DNA from: Zygnema cylindricum | Taxonomy: Eukaryota; Streptophyta; Zygnematophyceae; Zygnematales; Zygnemataceae | Assembly (NCBI GenBank): GCA_037447655.1 | Contig: JBBHKE010001627.1 | Coordinates: 69,386 to 120,288 of the forward strand | Length of the DNA stretch: 50,903 nucleotides | Direction: 5' to 3' | Part shown: positions 12,378-23,433 of the stretch, piece after piece | Layout of the letters: every line of letters starts with the position of its first letter | How positions within the stretch are numbered: the first letter of the stretch is position 1 | Notes under the pieces: generated by a model | Databases searched by the model: none | Told to the model about the DNA's origin: nothing | What the model saw: the letters and a program-made list of their open reading frames with translations, nothing else | Translations under genes and position numbers: made by a program

Positions 12378-15300
12378 ATGAGCTCCATTAGGGAAGGAGT
12401 TACGAAGGATGGATCAGGACATTCTTTAGCGTTCCGAGTTATGCGTCTTTGCAGGCCAGCATTGCATGTAGACTTGCCGCTCAAGTTTGATGTCGAAGAT
12501 ATTTGGTATGGTGAAGATGATGTTGACATTCCGCAGCCGAAATCGTATGGAGATGAGATGTTTGCATCAAGATGTGAGCTGCTGGAACCTGTTGACGCTT
12601 TTGGCGTCAATGGTTTGATGGTTTTACCGCAAGCATTCGGGTATTTAGCATCTTAAAACTACGAAGAAGTGTCTTATGACTACTTGTCACAATAAAATAA
12701 AGTAAATAAATTGAATAATTTTTTTCTCATTTGCTGTCTTGTTTTAGCTGCGCATTCGGGTTCTGAGAAAGAATTCGGTTCTGTCTGGGTTGGTTGCTAA
12801 GAACATGCCCTTTGAAGCTACAAAGGTAACAACTCGTTAGCTTTTGGCTGTTAGTTGGATGCTTGGTCTATGTGCAGTAAATACATTGAGTGACACCTTT
12901 CATTATGGAAAATTTGTTGTTTTGGCAGGTCAATTTACCTTGGAGAAACGTTTTGCAGCTACATAAGTGTTGGTAATCACTCCAGCCACGCGGTCACTCG
13001 AGTTGTTGTTAAGGTATGTTCAGAGGCGGACTAGCAATTTCCAACTAGGAAAAGTAGCCATCCGGTTCTTCATTGTACTCAAAGACGGTGTGCGAAATTG
13101 ATGCCTTTACCCTAGTGTTTTTTTTTTTGGTCCGTCTTATTTTTCCAAACAATGTTGACTGCAAGGAATGATCATTTATGGCAATGACATGTTGCAGTGC
13201 TGTTGCATGTGATTTTTGATGCAATTTCAATGTGCTGCAAAGATGTCTACCATACAGAGTTTGCTCCAATACAAAGGTTGTCTTCTTTGTAGCTGACAAG
13301 CGTAATAAATTTCAGATGTTATCTTCATTATAGTTGACAAGCATAATGAGTTTGAGAAAGTTATCTTCTTTGAAGTTAACAACCATAATGAGTTTCAGAA
13401 AGAGTATCTTCATTATAGTTATCTAGCATAATGCGTTTCAGGAAGTATATCTTCACTTTAGTTGACAAGCATAATGAGCTTTAGAAAGGTTATCCTTGTT
13501 ATTGTTAACAATCACAGTGAGTTTCAGAAAGGTTATTTTCATCATTGTTAGCAAAATGAGTTGCAAATGGCTTATTTGCTGCAGGCAGAATTGCAAACAG
13601 AGCGACAGCGACTAGTTTTGGCAGACACATCAAAGTCCCCTATTGAGACACTGACAGCAGGAGGACGTCATGACTTCCTGATTGAGCACGACATTAAGGA
13701 GCTTGGAGCTCATACGTGAGAATCTTGCCCATTTCTTTTTGTCCTTCAAGTGAAATTGGATAGGAGGATTAAGAATGTTTGAGGATGTTAAGGCCCGTCT
13801 TTAATTGTGGGCACTAGTTGCCTTTTTTGTCTGTAGCTACACCCCCCATCGTAATTAGTATGGACCAGAAAATTTGCAGGTTCCAATTTTTAAGACCGAT
13901 GCATAAAATGGTGTAAACCAAAAATGTAATGGATCTTAAAGTGCTTGGACAATAATCGTCCACTTAGGTTTTTCTTTTGTGAACATTGATTTTTCATGAA
14001 CCATAATAATTTCCCGCCCATCGAGGTAGTGCATCGAGGAGCTTGGTCTTGATGACAATCTCATGTGTGCAATTTTTCCAATTCTAGGTTTCTGCCTTTG
14101 CGTTAGGATTGTTGCTGAGTCAATCCTCGCCATTTTATGTATTGCGAGTAAGTGACGCAAGAATTGAGGATGAGTGTTGTTGGTGTATTGCAGCTTGGTT
14201 TGTTCAGCAACATATGTGGACCACACTGGCGACCAGAAATACCTGCCCCAATACTTTAAATTTGTTGCCTCTAACCCGCTTTCTGTGAGAACAAAGGTAT
14301 GTCAGACTACTGAGTACTGCGATTGCTTTTCAAGTTTGTGAGAAAAAGGTATGCATCTGGGATGAATCATATTAGCCAAACCGCCCTTATCTTTTTTTCT
14401 GCAGAGGCGATTTTGACTGGGTTTTTGCCCGCATAATGACTTTTCTGCGAACAGTGGTTTTTTTCTGTAGATCACTGCAAGATTTGTCCAATGATATTTT
14501 GTTGTATACTTGTTAAAATTATGACCCTTGTTTTTCATTTTGCGGTGTTTGGTGGGTGTTGGCACTCAGGTTCGCACTGTCAAGGTGTGTTACATTCTCC
14601 TTGCCTTAATTTTGTTTTTATTCATTTGTTTGAGACAGGTGCCCTTTAAGATTTGTTAAAGCAAGAATTGTTTATAGCTTGCAACTGGTGGCATATTAGT
14701 ACTTTTTGAACTGTCAGTATTAGAGTTTGCCTTTTTCTTTCGAGTATCTCACTGCATTACTAATATAAAATTCCGCTGATCTCTTATTACTCAATTTATA
14801 GAAAGATGTGAGTATTAACCCAATATGTGAATATATAGAAAACTTATAAAAACGTGTTATTAATGTCTTTCTTACTTATACAGTCTTTAGGTTCCATGTT
14901 TACGTTAGTATTGCTTTTGCTGTCAAATGGTGATACGGAGGTTGGATAGGTTAGGCTTTCCAGTCTACAAGTAGATACTATAGGCCATTTTCTTAGCACA
15001 AATATATGCATATAGCATTTCAACCAAGGATGTTTTTCTCTTATATCTTAGGGAATCCTCCATGATTGCTGTCATGCGGTAGTTTTGAGAGTCTGAATGG
15101 ATGTTACTGTTTTACAATTATTTTATAAAATTGAAGCAGTGGATAAATAGAAGTTAACAACGAAATGAAACGAAGTGAAATGAATTGAATTGAATCGGAT
15201 TGAAATGAAATGAAATGAGTTTGAAGATGCAGATGGGCTTATGAATCGCAGGATATGACCTTTCTGGAGGCTTGTGTTGAGAATAGCACCAAATTACCTT

Positions 15301-18300
15301 TGTTCTTGGACCGTGTAAAGTTTGACCCGGCAGCTGGCTGGGAAGTTAGCAATTTGGAACCAGATGAAGTCAAGGAGGTGCCAGACGATCCTTTTGGGTA
15401 AGTTTAAAGAATCTCCTATGGAATCATTTTAACCTTTTTTTTATCGAAGGGAAGAGAAGAGGGAAGGCAGGAGGGGAATGGGGAAGGGGGAAGGGGATGA
15501 GGGAAAGGAAGCGCCGGATGATCCCTTTGGGTGAGTTTCAAGTCTCCTCGAATCATTCTGACCTTTTCTATCATTCTTTTCTAAGGAAGGGGAGAGGGAA
15601 GGGAAAACGGGAAGGAGGAAGGAGAAGAGAGGAGGGAATAAGGGACAGGAGGCTTTAGATGACCCTTTTGGATCAGTTTTTAGCATGTTCTACCCCATCA
15701 TGTCAACTGTTCGTAAACCAATGAATATGTGCTTCTCAGCATCAGAAAAAGGAGGAAAGGAAATGGAAGGGGAGAAGAGGAATGAGAGAGGGGGAGAAGA
15801 AGGAGGAGGAAAAAAAAGGGAGGAGGTAATGGAGGAAGGGAAGTGGGGAGGGGACGGGGGGAGGGGCGGGACTGCTCATGGTGCAACTGAAATTCACTCT
15901 GTGGGTGATATGAAGCTGGATGGAGAATTTTTTTTGGCAGGATTAATTATTAGAGCCACTTCAATTTTATTCATGGACCATGGCTATTTGGATTATCTGA
16001 ATATCAGCATCCAAAACATGTAACTCGGTCCAGTTTCAATGACAGTGCCTAAAATCCTATAGACCAGGAAAACCATTAAGACATGCTCAAATAATTACTT
16101 TTATAATCACCTAAGTTTTTTGTTATGGATATTGTCCTTGCTCTTTTGTCTGACTCTTTATTGGATGGTTGTTCCTAAAATTTTCTCTGCTTGCAGTGGG
16201 ATATTTAAACGTCCAAATCTTGTTTCTGCAAATGGAGGTTCACGACATTTTCTTTATAGCTTGCGAAGAGCTCCACAACAAGGAGTAGAGGCTGGGAATA
16301 CTTTGGGGAAACTGGAAATGATGTGGAGGACCACATTAGGAGAACCGGGTCGTCTACAGACACAGCAAATCCTGGGAAATGTGAGTTTCAATTTTCATTT
16401 TTTCTGTTTGATTTTAAAAATAGTTGTTCAAAAAGGGTTTTATAATATATTGGGCATGGTTGTATAATCAGTGTGAGGAAAAAGTATCTGGAAAAATCAA
16501 ATGAGGTTATGAAAGATTATGCTGCTATAGGGAGACTACATTGCAATTTCGGTGTGTTGCAATATTGCCTTCAAGTACTGTATTTTTGCTTTAGTATTTG
16601 TCAACATTGAACGTGAAATTTGTAGTTCTTTGTATTTCTGTCTAGAGTCTCCTTCTTTGTCTATATTATAACTGTTCATAGCGTTGCGACACTCACTTGA
16701 TTTTTCTGGCAATACTTATGTCTTCGCAATGATCGCATATGTTACATCAACAAAGTATTACTGGATAGAGCAACCCTAGGTGCACCATACGTCTTAATAT
16801 ATAAACTGTATTACTGGATCCTTCAGTATATGTGGGAATCCTATGAGGTTGCTACTGACTTTGAAATTTTTGTTAACCTTTTACTGTAGACTTTACTGTA
16901 GTCTATCACTGTGTCTCAACTGGAAAACCGGTTATTTTGTTGGCTATTCGAATGTTGAATTAGTGAAATTGCAAGGTAAGTAATGGAGAATTCTTCTTAG
17001 TTGTGGAGAATGAAAGTAAGATAGTAGAGGCGGTCTCTTGAGATGATGGTTCTAATATCTTTAATAAGACTTGCAAATTTTGGAAAAGGCTATGACACTC
17101 GCTGGGAAAGTTTAATGAGAGGAAGAAGAAAAGGGAGACTTCAAAGATTCTTAACTAATTTGTTGGATACTGCGATTGTGTATGGATCATAAAGATTTCT
17201 TATTGTGTTTTTGAATATAACAGCCAACGCCTCGAAAGGAAGTGGAGCTCCGTCTGCTTGACTTACCAAAACGAGTGGTGCTTGAAAGACCTTTTCTGGT
17301 AGGTTTTTTCCCTTTTGTTTCTTATGAAGAAAGGTGTTTTTTCTTCTAGAGATAAGTTCTGTGTTGAGACCATGTTTTTCTGCATCGTCCAATGTGTTAG
17401 AATTTGAAGTTGTCATATCATCATCCAGGCTTTGTGCCCTTTTTTTCTGTTGCTTTCCTGTTCTCTACTTTTTATTCACTTCTTGTGATAGTGCTGGGAA
17501 ACGATTTCTAGGGTCTCTCAATGTTTTCTTGTTTGAATGCATTTTGATTGTTTTTCGAATGTATTTTGCAGCTACTTTTTGTCAGACTGAAATGGTGTTT
17601 CTGAGTGTTTTTGGGTTTTTCTTTTTATGGAACAGGTCCAATGCCGTATAGCAAATTGTACCGACCGAAGTATCGGTTCTTTACGGATTAGTATGGCGTT
17701 AGGAGACACTCAGAAACCAGTTACTGTCAGTGGACCAAAGGCATTGGTAAGTATTAGAGTGAGTTTTAGTGTGTTGAAGGCAGTATTAGAGTGAGTTTAC
17801 AGAACAGAGCACATATAGCTCTTTAAAAAGTCAAGAATCTTTACAAAACTGGTAAGAAAATCTAACATGTGGGTTTTTTGATGAAAAGTAAAATCTGGAG
17901 AATTTGGTTGGGAATTCTAGATAATGACTGAGGAGGCAGGCAACAAAGATGTTCATTTTCATTCTATGGCTATTCTGGATGTGCATATAGAGGAGTTTAT
18001 GTCAACCGGATAGATACAGTGAGAGATCTTGTTTAGTGAAACCTAGTTTTTATGAAACACAGTCTAGTTGAGTGTTTCTTTTGTCAAACTTGCCGATGTA
18101 AATAGAAAAGGTAAAACATTTAGCAAAAATAAAACTTTTTCTATTTGATTCCATTTTTTAAAGGGAGTGCTTATAGTATTCTCTGGGGCATATTTATGGA
18201 TGCAGATAGTACCTGGTTTGGAACCTCACTCAAGTAGTGACTTCAGTCTAGTATGTAATCTCAGCCCTTCAAACTTGTCTGCTTTTTCTGCTCTCCTTCT

Positions 18301-19417
18301 GAAAGCCAAACCAATTTTCTCAAACACTGGTCAATGTTCCACCATTCATGATCATTTTCTCCACAACTCGTTTTTGTCCTGTCACTCCTGTTCCCTCCTC
18401 TCCTGTCCTCCTTTCTCTCCTTTTCCTACTTCCTCTCCTTCACTCCTTTCTCTTATGTTACTCCTGTCCTTTGCCGGTCCTTTTTTTCCTTCTCCTCCTT
18501 GGGCGCTTGTCCCTCCTCTCTCTCCTTCGTCTCCTGTCACTCTTTATTCTCCTGTTCATCCTTTCCTGCCACTCCTTTCTCCCCTATCACGCTCTTCTTT
18601 TCTGTCCCACCTGACTCTCCTATCTCTCCTGTCTTTCTTTTTGTCACTCCATTCTCCCCTGTCCCTTCTGACTCTCCTTTCTCTTCTGTCCCTCCTTTCT
18701 CTCCTGTCACTCCTTTCTCTCCTGCAAGTTCCTTTCTCTCCCGTCCCTCCTGTCTCTCGTGCCCTTCATGTCCCTCGTGCCCCTCCTTTCTCTCTTTCTC
18801 TCTGTCACTCCTTTCTCTCCTGTCTCTCTTTCTCACTGGTCTCTCCTGTCTGTGTATTGTTTTTGCAAAACAATCAACTGATGTAAAGCTGGATGACGGA
18901 TTGACTGAGTGTAAAACTGATGGTTATTTACTAAGCTTCTTTCACATGTGCACACTGATATATACTCACTAAAGAATTGTTCCTTTACTTCTTACTGCCA
19001 CAGTGTCTTGTGGCGTTGGCATCGGGAGTCCAACGGGTGACCGGAATTGGAGTGGAGGATGTGAGGGAAGGAAAACCATATGATACTTTGCCAGTTGCAG
19101 AGGTAAATCACTAAAACTTTCCTCTTTGGGGTAAATAAATTAAACTTTCCATTTTGAAGTAAATAACTTAAAATTTTCTACTTCTTAAGTAATACCTCAA
19201 ACTTTTCACTTTGAGGTAAATAACTTCTTTTCACTTTCTAGTAAGTTTTCCACTTCGAGGCAAATAACCCAAACTTTCCACTCTGAGGTAAAAACCATGA
19301 CGTAGAATCTTTCAATGGAATCGTTTAAAGAGCACTTAAAAGTTTTGAGACAGATTACCTGAAAACACACAGTTTTTTTTGTTTGTTTCGAAACAGGTTT
19401 TTGTTGAAGCCATTTGA
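12378..19417 (+). CDS. TRAPPC13: TRAPP complex subunit 13 (TRAPPC13, DUF974 family), complete, 12 exons
   Basis: Exons: 12378-12640, 12929-13013, 13585-13715, 14194-14296, 14570-14584, 15252-15397, 16197-16380, 17224-17298, 17636-17746, 18206-18250, 19004-19102, 19397-19417. All introns are GT-AG and phases join without a break: 1278 nt, 425 aa, stop TGA. Family landmarks in order: HSLAFRVMRLCRP (exon 1), IYLGETFCSYISV (2), LADTSKSPIET and IEHDIKELGAHT (3), KYLPQYFKFVASNPLSVRTK (4), VRTVK (5), DMTFLEACVEN (6), WRTTLGEPGRLQTQQILGN (7), VVLERPFL (8), ANCTDRSIGSLRISM (9), SSSDFSL (10), SGVQRVTGIGVEDVREGKPY (11), VFVEAI (12). Length fits the ~440-aa plant proteins as I recall them. TRAPPC13 belongs to the TRAPP vesicle-tethering complex at Golgi/autophagy membranes. 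The start has family-like sequence right after it. If exon 11 were read through, it would end with VNH and a stop; the spliced VFVEAI ending fits the family better. Confidence 0.95.
13278..13562 (+). repeat. ~50-bp degenerate tandem repeat in TRAPPC13 intron 2
   Basis: About six copies built on agttgacaagcataatgag plus tttcagaaaggttatcttc. It ends ~20 nt before the exon 3 acceptor, so the repeat fills the 3' half of the intron. Confidence 0.8.
14570..14584 (+). other. 15-nt microexon (exon 5 of TRAPPC13)
   Basis: ggcactcag | gttcgcactgtcaag | gtgtgt encodes VRTVK. Phase 0 on both sides; the residues fill the SVRTK-VRxVK-(E)TTFLEAC gap expected of the family between exons 4 and 6. Too short for ORF-based gene finders. 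Confidence 0.88.
15376..15682 (+). repeat. three tandem copies of the exon 6 end plus 5' splice site
   Basis: Copy 1 is the real exon end (EVPDDPFG, then gtaagttt). Copy 2 at ~15508-15575 repeats it as EAPDDPFG followed by gtgagttt and the same downstream intron sequence (ctcc..gaatcatt..accttttctatc). Copy 3 at ~15649-15682 gives EALDDPFG but its donor GT is lost (ggatcag). Purine-rich GGGAAGG filler separates copies; period ~130-140 bp. Confidence 0.85.
17750..17798 (+). repeat. short direct repeat at the intron 9 donor
   Basis: The 17-mer agtattagagtgagttt, which overlaps the exon 9 donor gtaagt, recurs identically 32 bp downstream (17782-17798). Confidence 0.75.
18348..18848 (+). repeat. 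pyrimidine minisatellite in TRAPPC13 intron 10
   Basis: About 500 bp of degenerate CTCCTGTCACTCCTTTCT units of ~15-24 bp. Strongly strand-asymmetric (C/T on plus). The ORFs through it in three frames are repeat artefacts. Confidence 0.85.
19098..19300 (+). repeat. tandem array of GAGGTAAATAAC units starting at the exon 11 donor
   Basis: The real donor context is gcagag|gtaaatcac. Seven related sites follow: ggggtaaataaa, gaagtaaataac, ttaagtaatacc, gaggtaaataac, gaggcaaataac, gaggtaaaaacc, each with an aaactttccact-type tail (period 27-44 bp). Most keep a plausible GGTAAA 5' splice site. Confidence 0.85.
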
Positions 19418-22400
19418 GTACTACAATAGGGATTTTGGCCTCCAAAAATCGACGCGCCATTTTTTTTTGAGCCCGGTATGGTTTTTTCTAAACCCTTTTT
19501 TTTTTATTGCTACTTTTATTAAACTTATTAGCCATCTGATTACTTTTTTTTTCTCACTTTTTACTATCATTTCTATTTATTAGTGGTGGGAAGTGGATTT
19601 TGTACCGCGATTTTTCTTTTTAAAAAGAATTGTATGTCAAATACTGATTTCGAAGATATGTTTTTGAATCTGAACACTAGATATAAGTTTCCTAAAACCT
19701 AAACTTTTTTTATTTTTTTGTACAGTTTTATTCTTCGAAAGTACTTCTTTTTGGGCTAAAGATTTCTGCTTTCGATGTACTTTTAATTCCCATTCTGGGG
19801 ATGTCAAAATAGCCATATGCAAATAGTTTTGAAGACAGTTTTCATAGGTTTTGAAACAACACGAGCTCTTTTATTTCTGATTTTCCTTAGTTTTCTGAGC
19901 ATTTCTGCAAGTTTTAAAAGCACACAGCTTTGAAAAAAAGTTTACGCTTTAACCGAAATAAATAAATTGCAGTTTTCAACATGTACAGGATTTTGAATTG
20001 AGTTTTTAAGGGTTTGAGGGTTTTTTAGGGTTTTTTTTGTCTCAAACTATCGAAAATAGGATAAGGTAATCCGTAGGAGACTTCCGTAAACTTGGTAGGC
20101 TGGTGCCTATTTTTGTCAACGTCAATTAGGGTTGACCTAAATGTGGTTCACATGTTTTTTTTTTGTTGGTAATTGGTTTTATAGATTCTATTATGTGGTT
20201 TTCTGGCAAAGCAACAGAATTCTCTCTCCCTCTCTCTCCCTCTCGCTTACTCTCTCTTTCTCTCGCTTTCTCTATCTCTTGTTCTCTCTCTTTCTCGCTC
20301 TCACTCTCGCTTTCTCTCTATCTCCCTCTCTCCCTCCCTCCCTCCCTCCCTCCTTCCCTCCCTCTTGCCGGTACTAGTAGCTTTCGTATGTGATCTTAAA
20401 ATGTCATCAAATTCCTTTTCTTTTTTCCTTTTTTTTTCCCTTCCTTTTTTTTCCCTTTTTGTTCTCATCAGAGGTTTTATTTTTGTGGTCATCTTTTTAG
20501 AGTTACTATTTGTGAGTCCTCTGAGTAAATTATACCACTTTATTTGTTTTTGTTTTTACACTATAATATGTTTCCTTTTTTGTGTTTTATTATTGGTTTA
20601 TTTATATATTATTTTTTTCTTTCGTTCGTTTCCGTTCTGGCTGTTTTTTTTTCTTCCATTTTGTTTTCTTTGTTTTCGATTGTTCACGTGTGACTGCGGT
20701 TGTTTTCTTATTGTAAAGTAAGATTTTATGATTTCTTTGTTAGTGTAAATTATTCTCTATTAGTGTTTTCTTTTGTTTATATCATTGGTGGACGCAAAAG
20801 CTCAGAGAGGTAAAGGGTAAAGAGAGCCGAAACAGTTGAAAGTGATCAAGTACTGAGGTTTGTTATTACTATTATTGTAATTATAATTGTTATTATTGTT
20901 GTTTTTGTTATTATTATTATTATCATTTGTGTGATTTACATATTATTATTGTTTCCATGCTCTAGGATGATCTAATGTCGCTCTTTTTGAATTTAGCTCA
21001 ATGGTCTTATTATTATTGTTATCATTTTTATTCATACGATGGATGTTTAACTAGTCCCTCCAAAAAAAAAAAATTGTTTTACTTCTCCTTCTCCCTTATG
21101 CTTCCTTCCGTTCACGTTATCGGTGGACAAACAGCAAAGCGCTGAAACTGTTGGAAGTACTTGAATATGAATTTTAACCGCTGTTTTTTTTGTTATATAT
21201 TAAATTAATTTTGTCATTATAATAACACAAGACTTTATTAAAAAGGCGATGGTAGACCAGTTTGTCATGTACTACTAACCATGGTTGCTGAGTGAGTCAA
21301 TGCGGAAAAAGGGTTTTGTTCCACATGGCTGGTTTTGTTTGATGATGTCATGAGATTGTTGTCAACAATTTGAAGGAGGTCAAAGTAAAACCTCTTATTT
21401 TGTTTTAGTTTGTTTTATTTTGTAGGAAATAAGACTTTTCTCAACTCACAGTTTCCAGTTATGTGGTGAGAAAGAGTAGTAATACTTTCTTGCGGAAGTA
21501 CAGAACAAAATAAATGAGTAAATAAATAATCAAAAAACAAAAATAAAAATAAAGTGGGAATGACTATGTTGATATCTAGCAACCGAGAAAGTTATTATAC
21601 AGCTCGAGTTTGTGAGATCCGTCCGCATATTGTTGCTGAAATAATAGAGAAAATACAATTTATTTGATAAATTGGTTGTAATCCGAATCCTTCAAAAAAA
21701 AATTGTATTTGATAAAATGATGGTAAACTGTATTCTTTAGAAAAAAAAAATTTTATTGAGAAAATGGTGGTAATGTGAATCCCTATGTAAGACTCGTAAA
21801 TGTTGCCCTCATCTGCCCTTCAACCTCACATCTACACAAGAAAATATAATATGATATGTATTCTACAAAATGTGCAACGGTTAACCGCAGTAGATGGAGA
21901 CAGAACGAAAAGGGCAAAATCAGAGTGAAAAATGTCACACCCAAAAAAAAGGAATCTGACTAACAAATCGAATAAGACAAATTACAAAAGCAGAAAAAAA
22001 AAGAAAAAATTAACTGACATAAAGTTAGCAATAATAAAAACTCAAGAACTACTGAATCAAAAGCATCACATTGTAACTCAAAAGTAACAAAACTAAACAC
22101 TTAAATATATTTTCGTTCGGTATTGTTCTTGCCTTGTTGTTGTTCCCATGTACTCTGATGGTTTACAGTCGCCGCTTTTTAATAAAGTTTTGTTCTTAAG
22201 TTATACTGCTGCTACTAACCGCAGGTACGAAATTCTAGTAATGTTTGTCTTATTCATGTTTGTTTTATTCGTGTTTGTTTTTTTAGTGTTTTAGTAGATC
22301 AAAATTGTTTCCCAAAAGAGTTGACTTTTTTGATTCACACATAGAATGAAATTTACTGCGTAATTAAATTCAAACCCTAAAATGGAAGATAAATTTGCGG

Positions 22401-23433
22401 TGAGAGAGGAGAGGGAGAGAGAGGAGGAACTTTATTAGAATTCTGATTAACACCTCAACCCTAGACATATACACACATAAATATATTAATGTGCAATGTG
22501 ACGAAAAATAGAAAAGTACAAAAGCTAAAATAGTACAAAAAACCAACAAGTCATGACTGGCAAACTTTCCATAAAATTTCCACCCAAATCATCACTCTCA
22601 AAACACAATACCATAAAAACCTTAAAAAACCCTGAAAAACCCCAATAAAACCCGAAAATCCTCAATACCATAAAAATGCATGACTGCAAAAATTTCACAT
22701 AGAAAATTTTGACATGGAAAAACTAACAAAGAAACATAGAAAATAGATACTCAAAGGTACAAATTACGTAATCAAACCTGAGAATGTTTAGACGTGACAT
22801 TCTCATACAAAATGATCTTTACATTTCAATTTTTTTTCTGTCCTAATTACAATTGGTTCCACGATAATAAAAGCAAATAGCCTCCAGTATCAATAATCAT
22901 CTATCCTTCGTCGTCACCTATCTTCCTCTTTTTCTTCTTTTTCTTCTTTTCATATCCTAAAGATTTGTCTACTATATACTCAGCACTTTTGACGAAACCC
23001 TAAAATTTACAACTTCTTACACTCTCTACTGTTCGAAAAAGATAAAAAACTCATTACATTAGTGACTTCCAAAAACCAAAACCTTTTCCTTTAAAAAAAT
23101 TTACCAAAAGAATTTTAGAATTGGTATTCTTCGACCAAAAGTTGAGTCGTAGCCCTCGAAAACTTCCTCATTTATGTAAATAGTGAAAAATCCAAAAACA
23201 TATTTCCTTTAATGATATACACTAACAGTAAACATTCAAGGAATTCCTGAAAGTTTTTTTATCAACTTGCGTCTTTTTACTTTTTTATTAAAAGTCCAAA
23301 ATCGAGGCTGGATTACCGAGGAAAAATAATAAAAGACGTAACAAAAGAGGTTTCATTTCATATCCTACTATTCCTACTACTCTTACTATTCCACTATTTT
23401 CTATTCTATTCTGCTATTTAGTTTTTTGATTTC
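19418..23433. other. gene-free AT-rich stretch with simple repeats
   Basis: Between convergent genes TRAPPC13 (+) and the plastid protein (-). Contains T runs, a CT microsatellite at 20220-20365, TTATTATTG-rich sequence at 20860-20955, and ~45-bp degenerate repeats at 21650-21785 (tttgataaaatgatggtaa). No exon recognised; ORFs are low-complexity Phe/Leu/Ser peptides. Confidence 0.45.
20220..20365 (+). repeat. CT microsatellite
   Basis: TCTCTCCC/TTTCTCGC mixed repeats ending in (CCCT)n. Confidence 0.9.

Noticed and set aside
12035-12610. 191-codon antisense ORF over TRAPPC13 exon 1
   Set aside because: Reads the complement of the CAAACA repeat (Val/Phe/Cys/Leu runs) and of exon 1; no independent evidence.
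12748-12825. Extra TRAPPC13 exon (gttttag acceptor, aag|gtaac donor, open 26 codons)
   Set aside because: Exons 1 and 2 join perfectly in phase and family sequence without it (AFG-SIYLGETF); inclusion has no counterpart in the family. It could at most be an alternative exon.
13278-13562. Possible CRISPR-like or rRNA-type repeat array
   Set aside because: Units are diverged, lack uniform spacers and sit inside a spliceosomal intron of a plant gene.
18167-18972. Ser/Leu/Pro-rich ORFs up to 239 codons
   Set aside because: They run through the intron 10 minisatellite and overlap real TRAPPC13 exon 10 in part.
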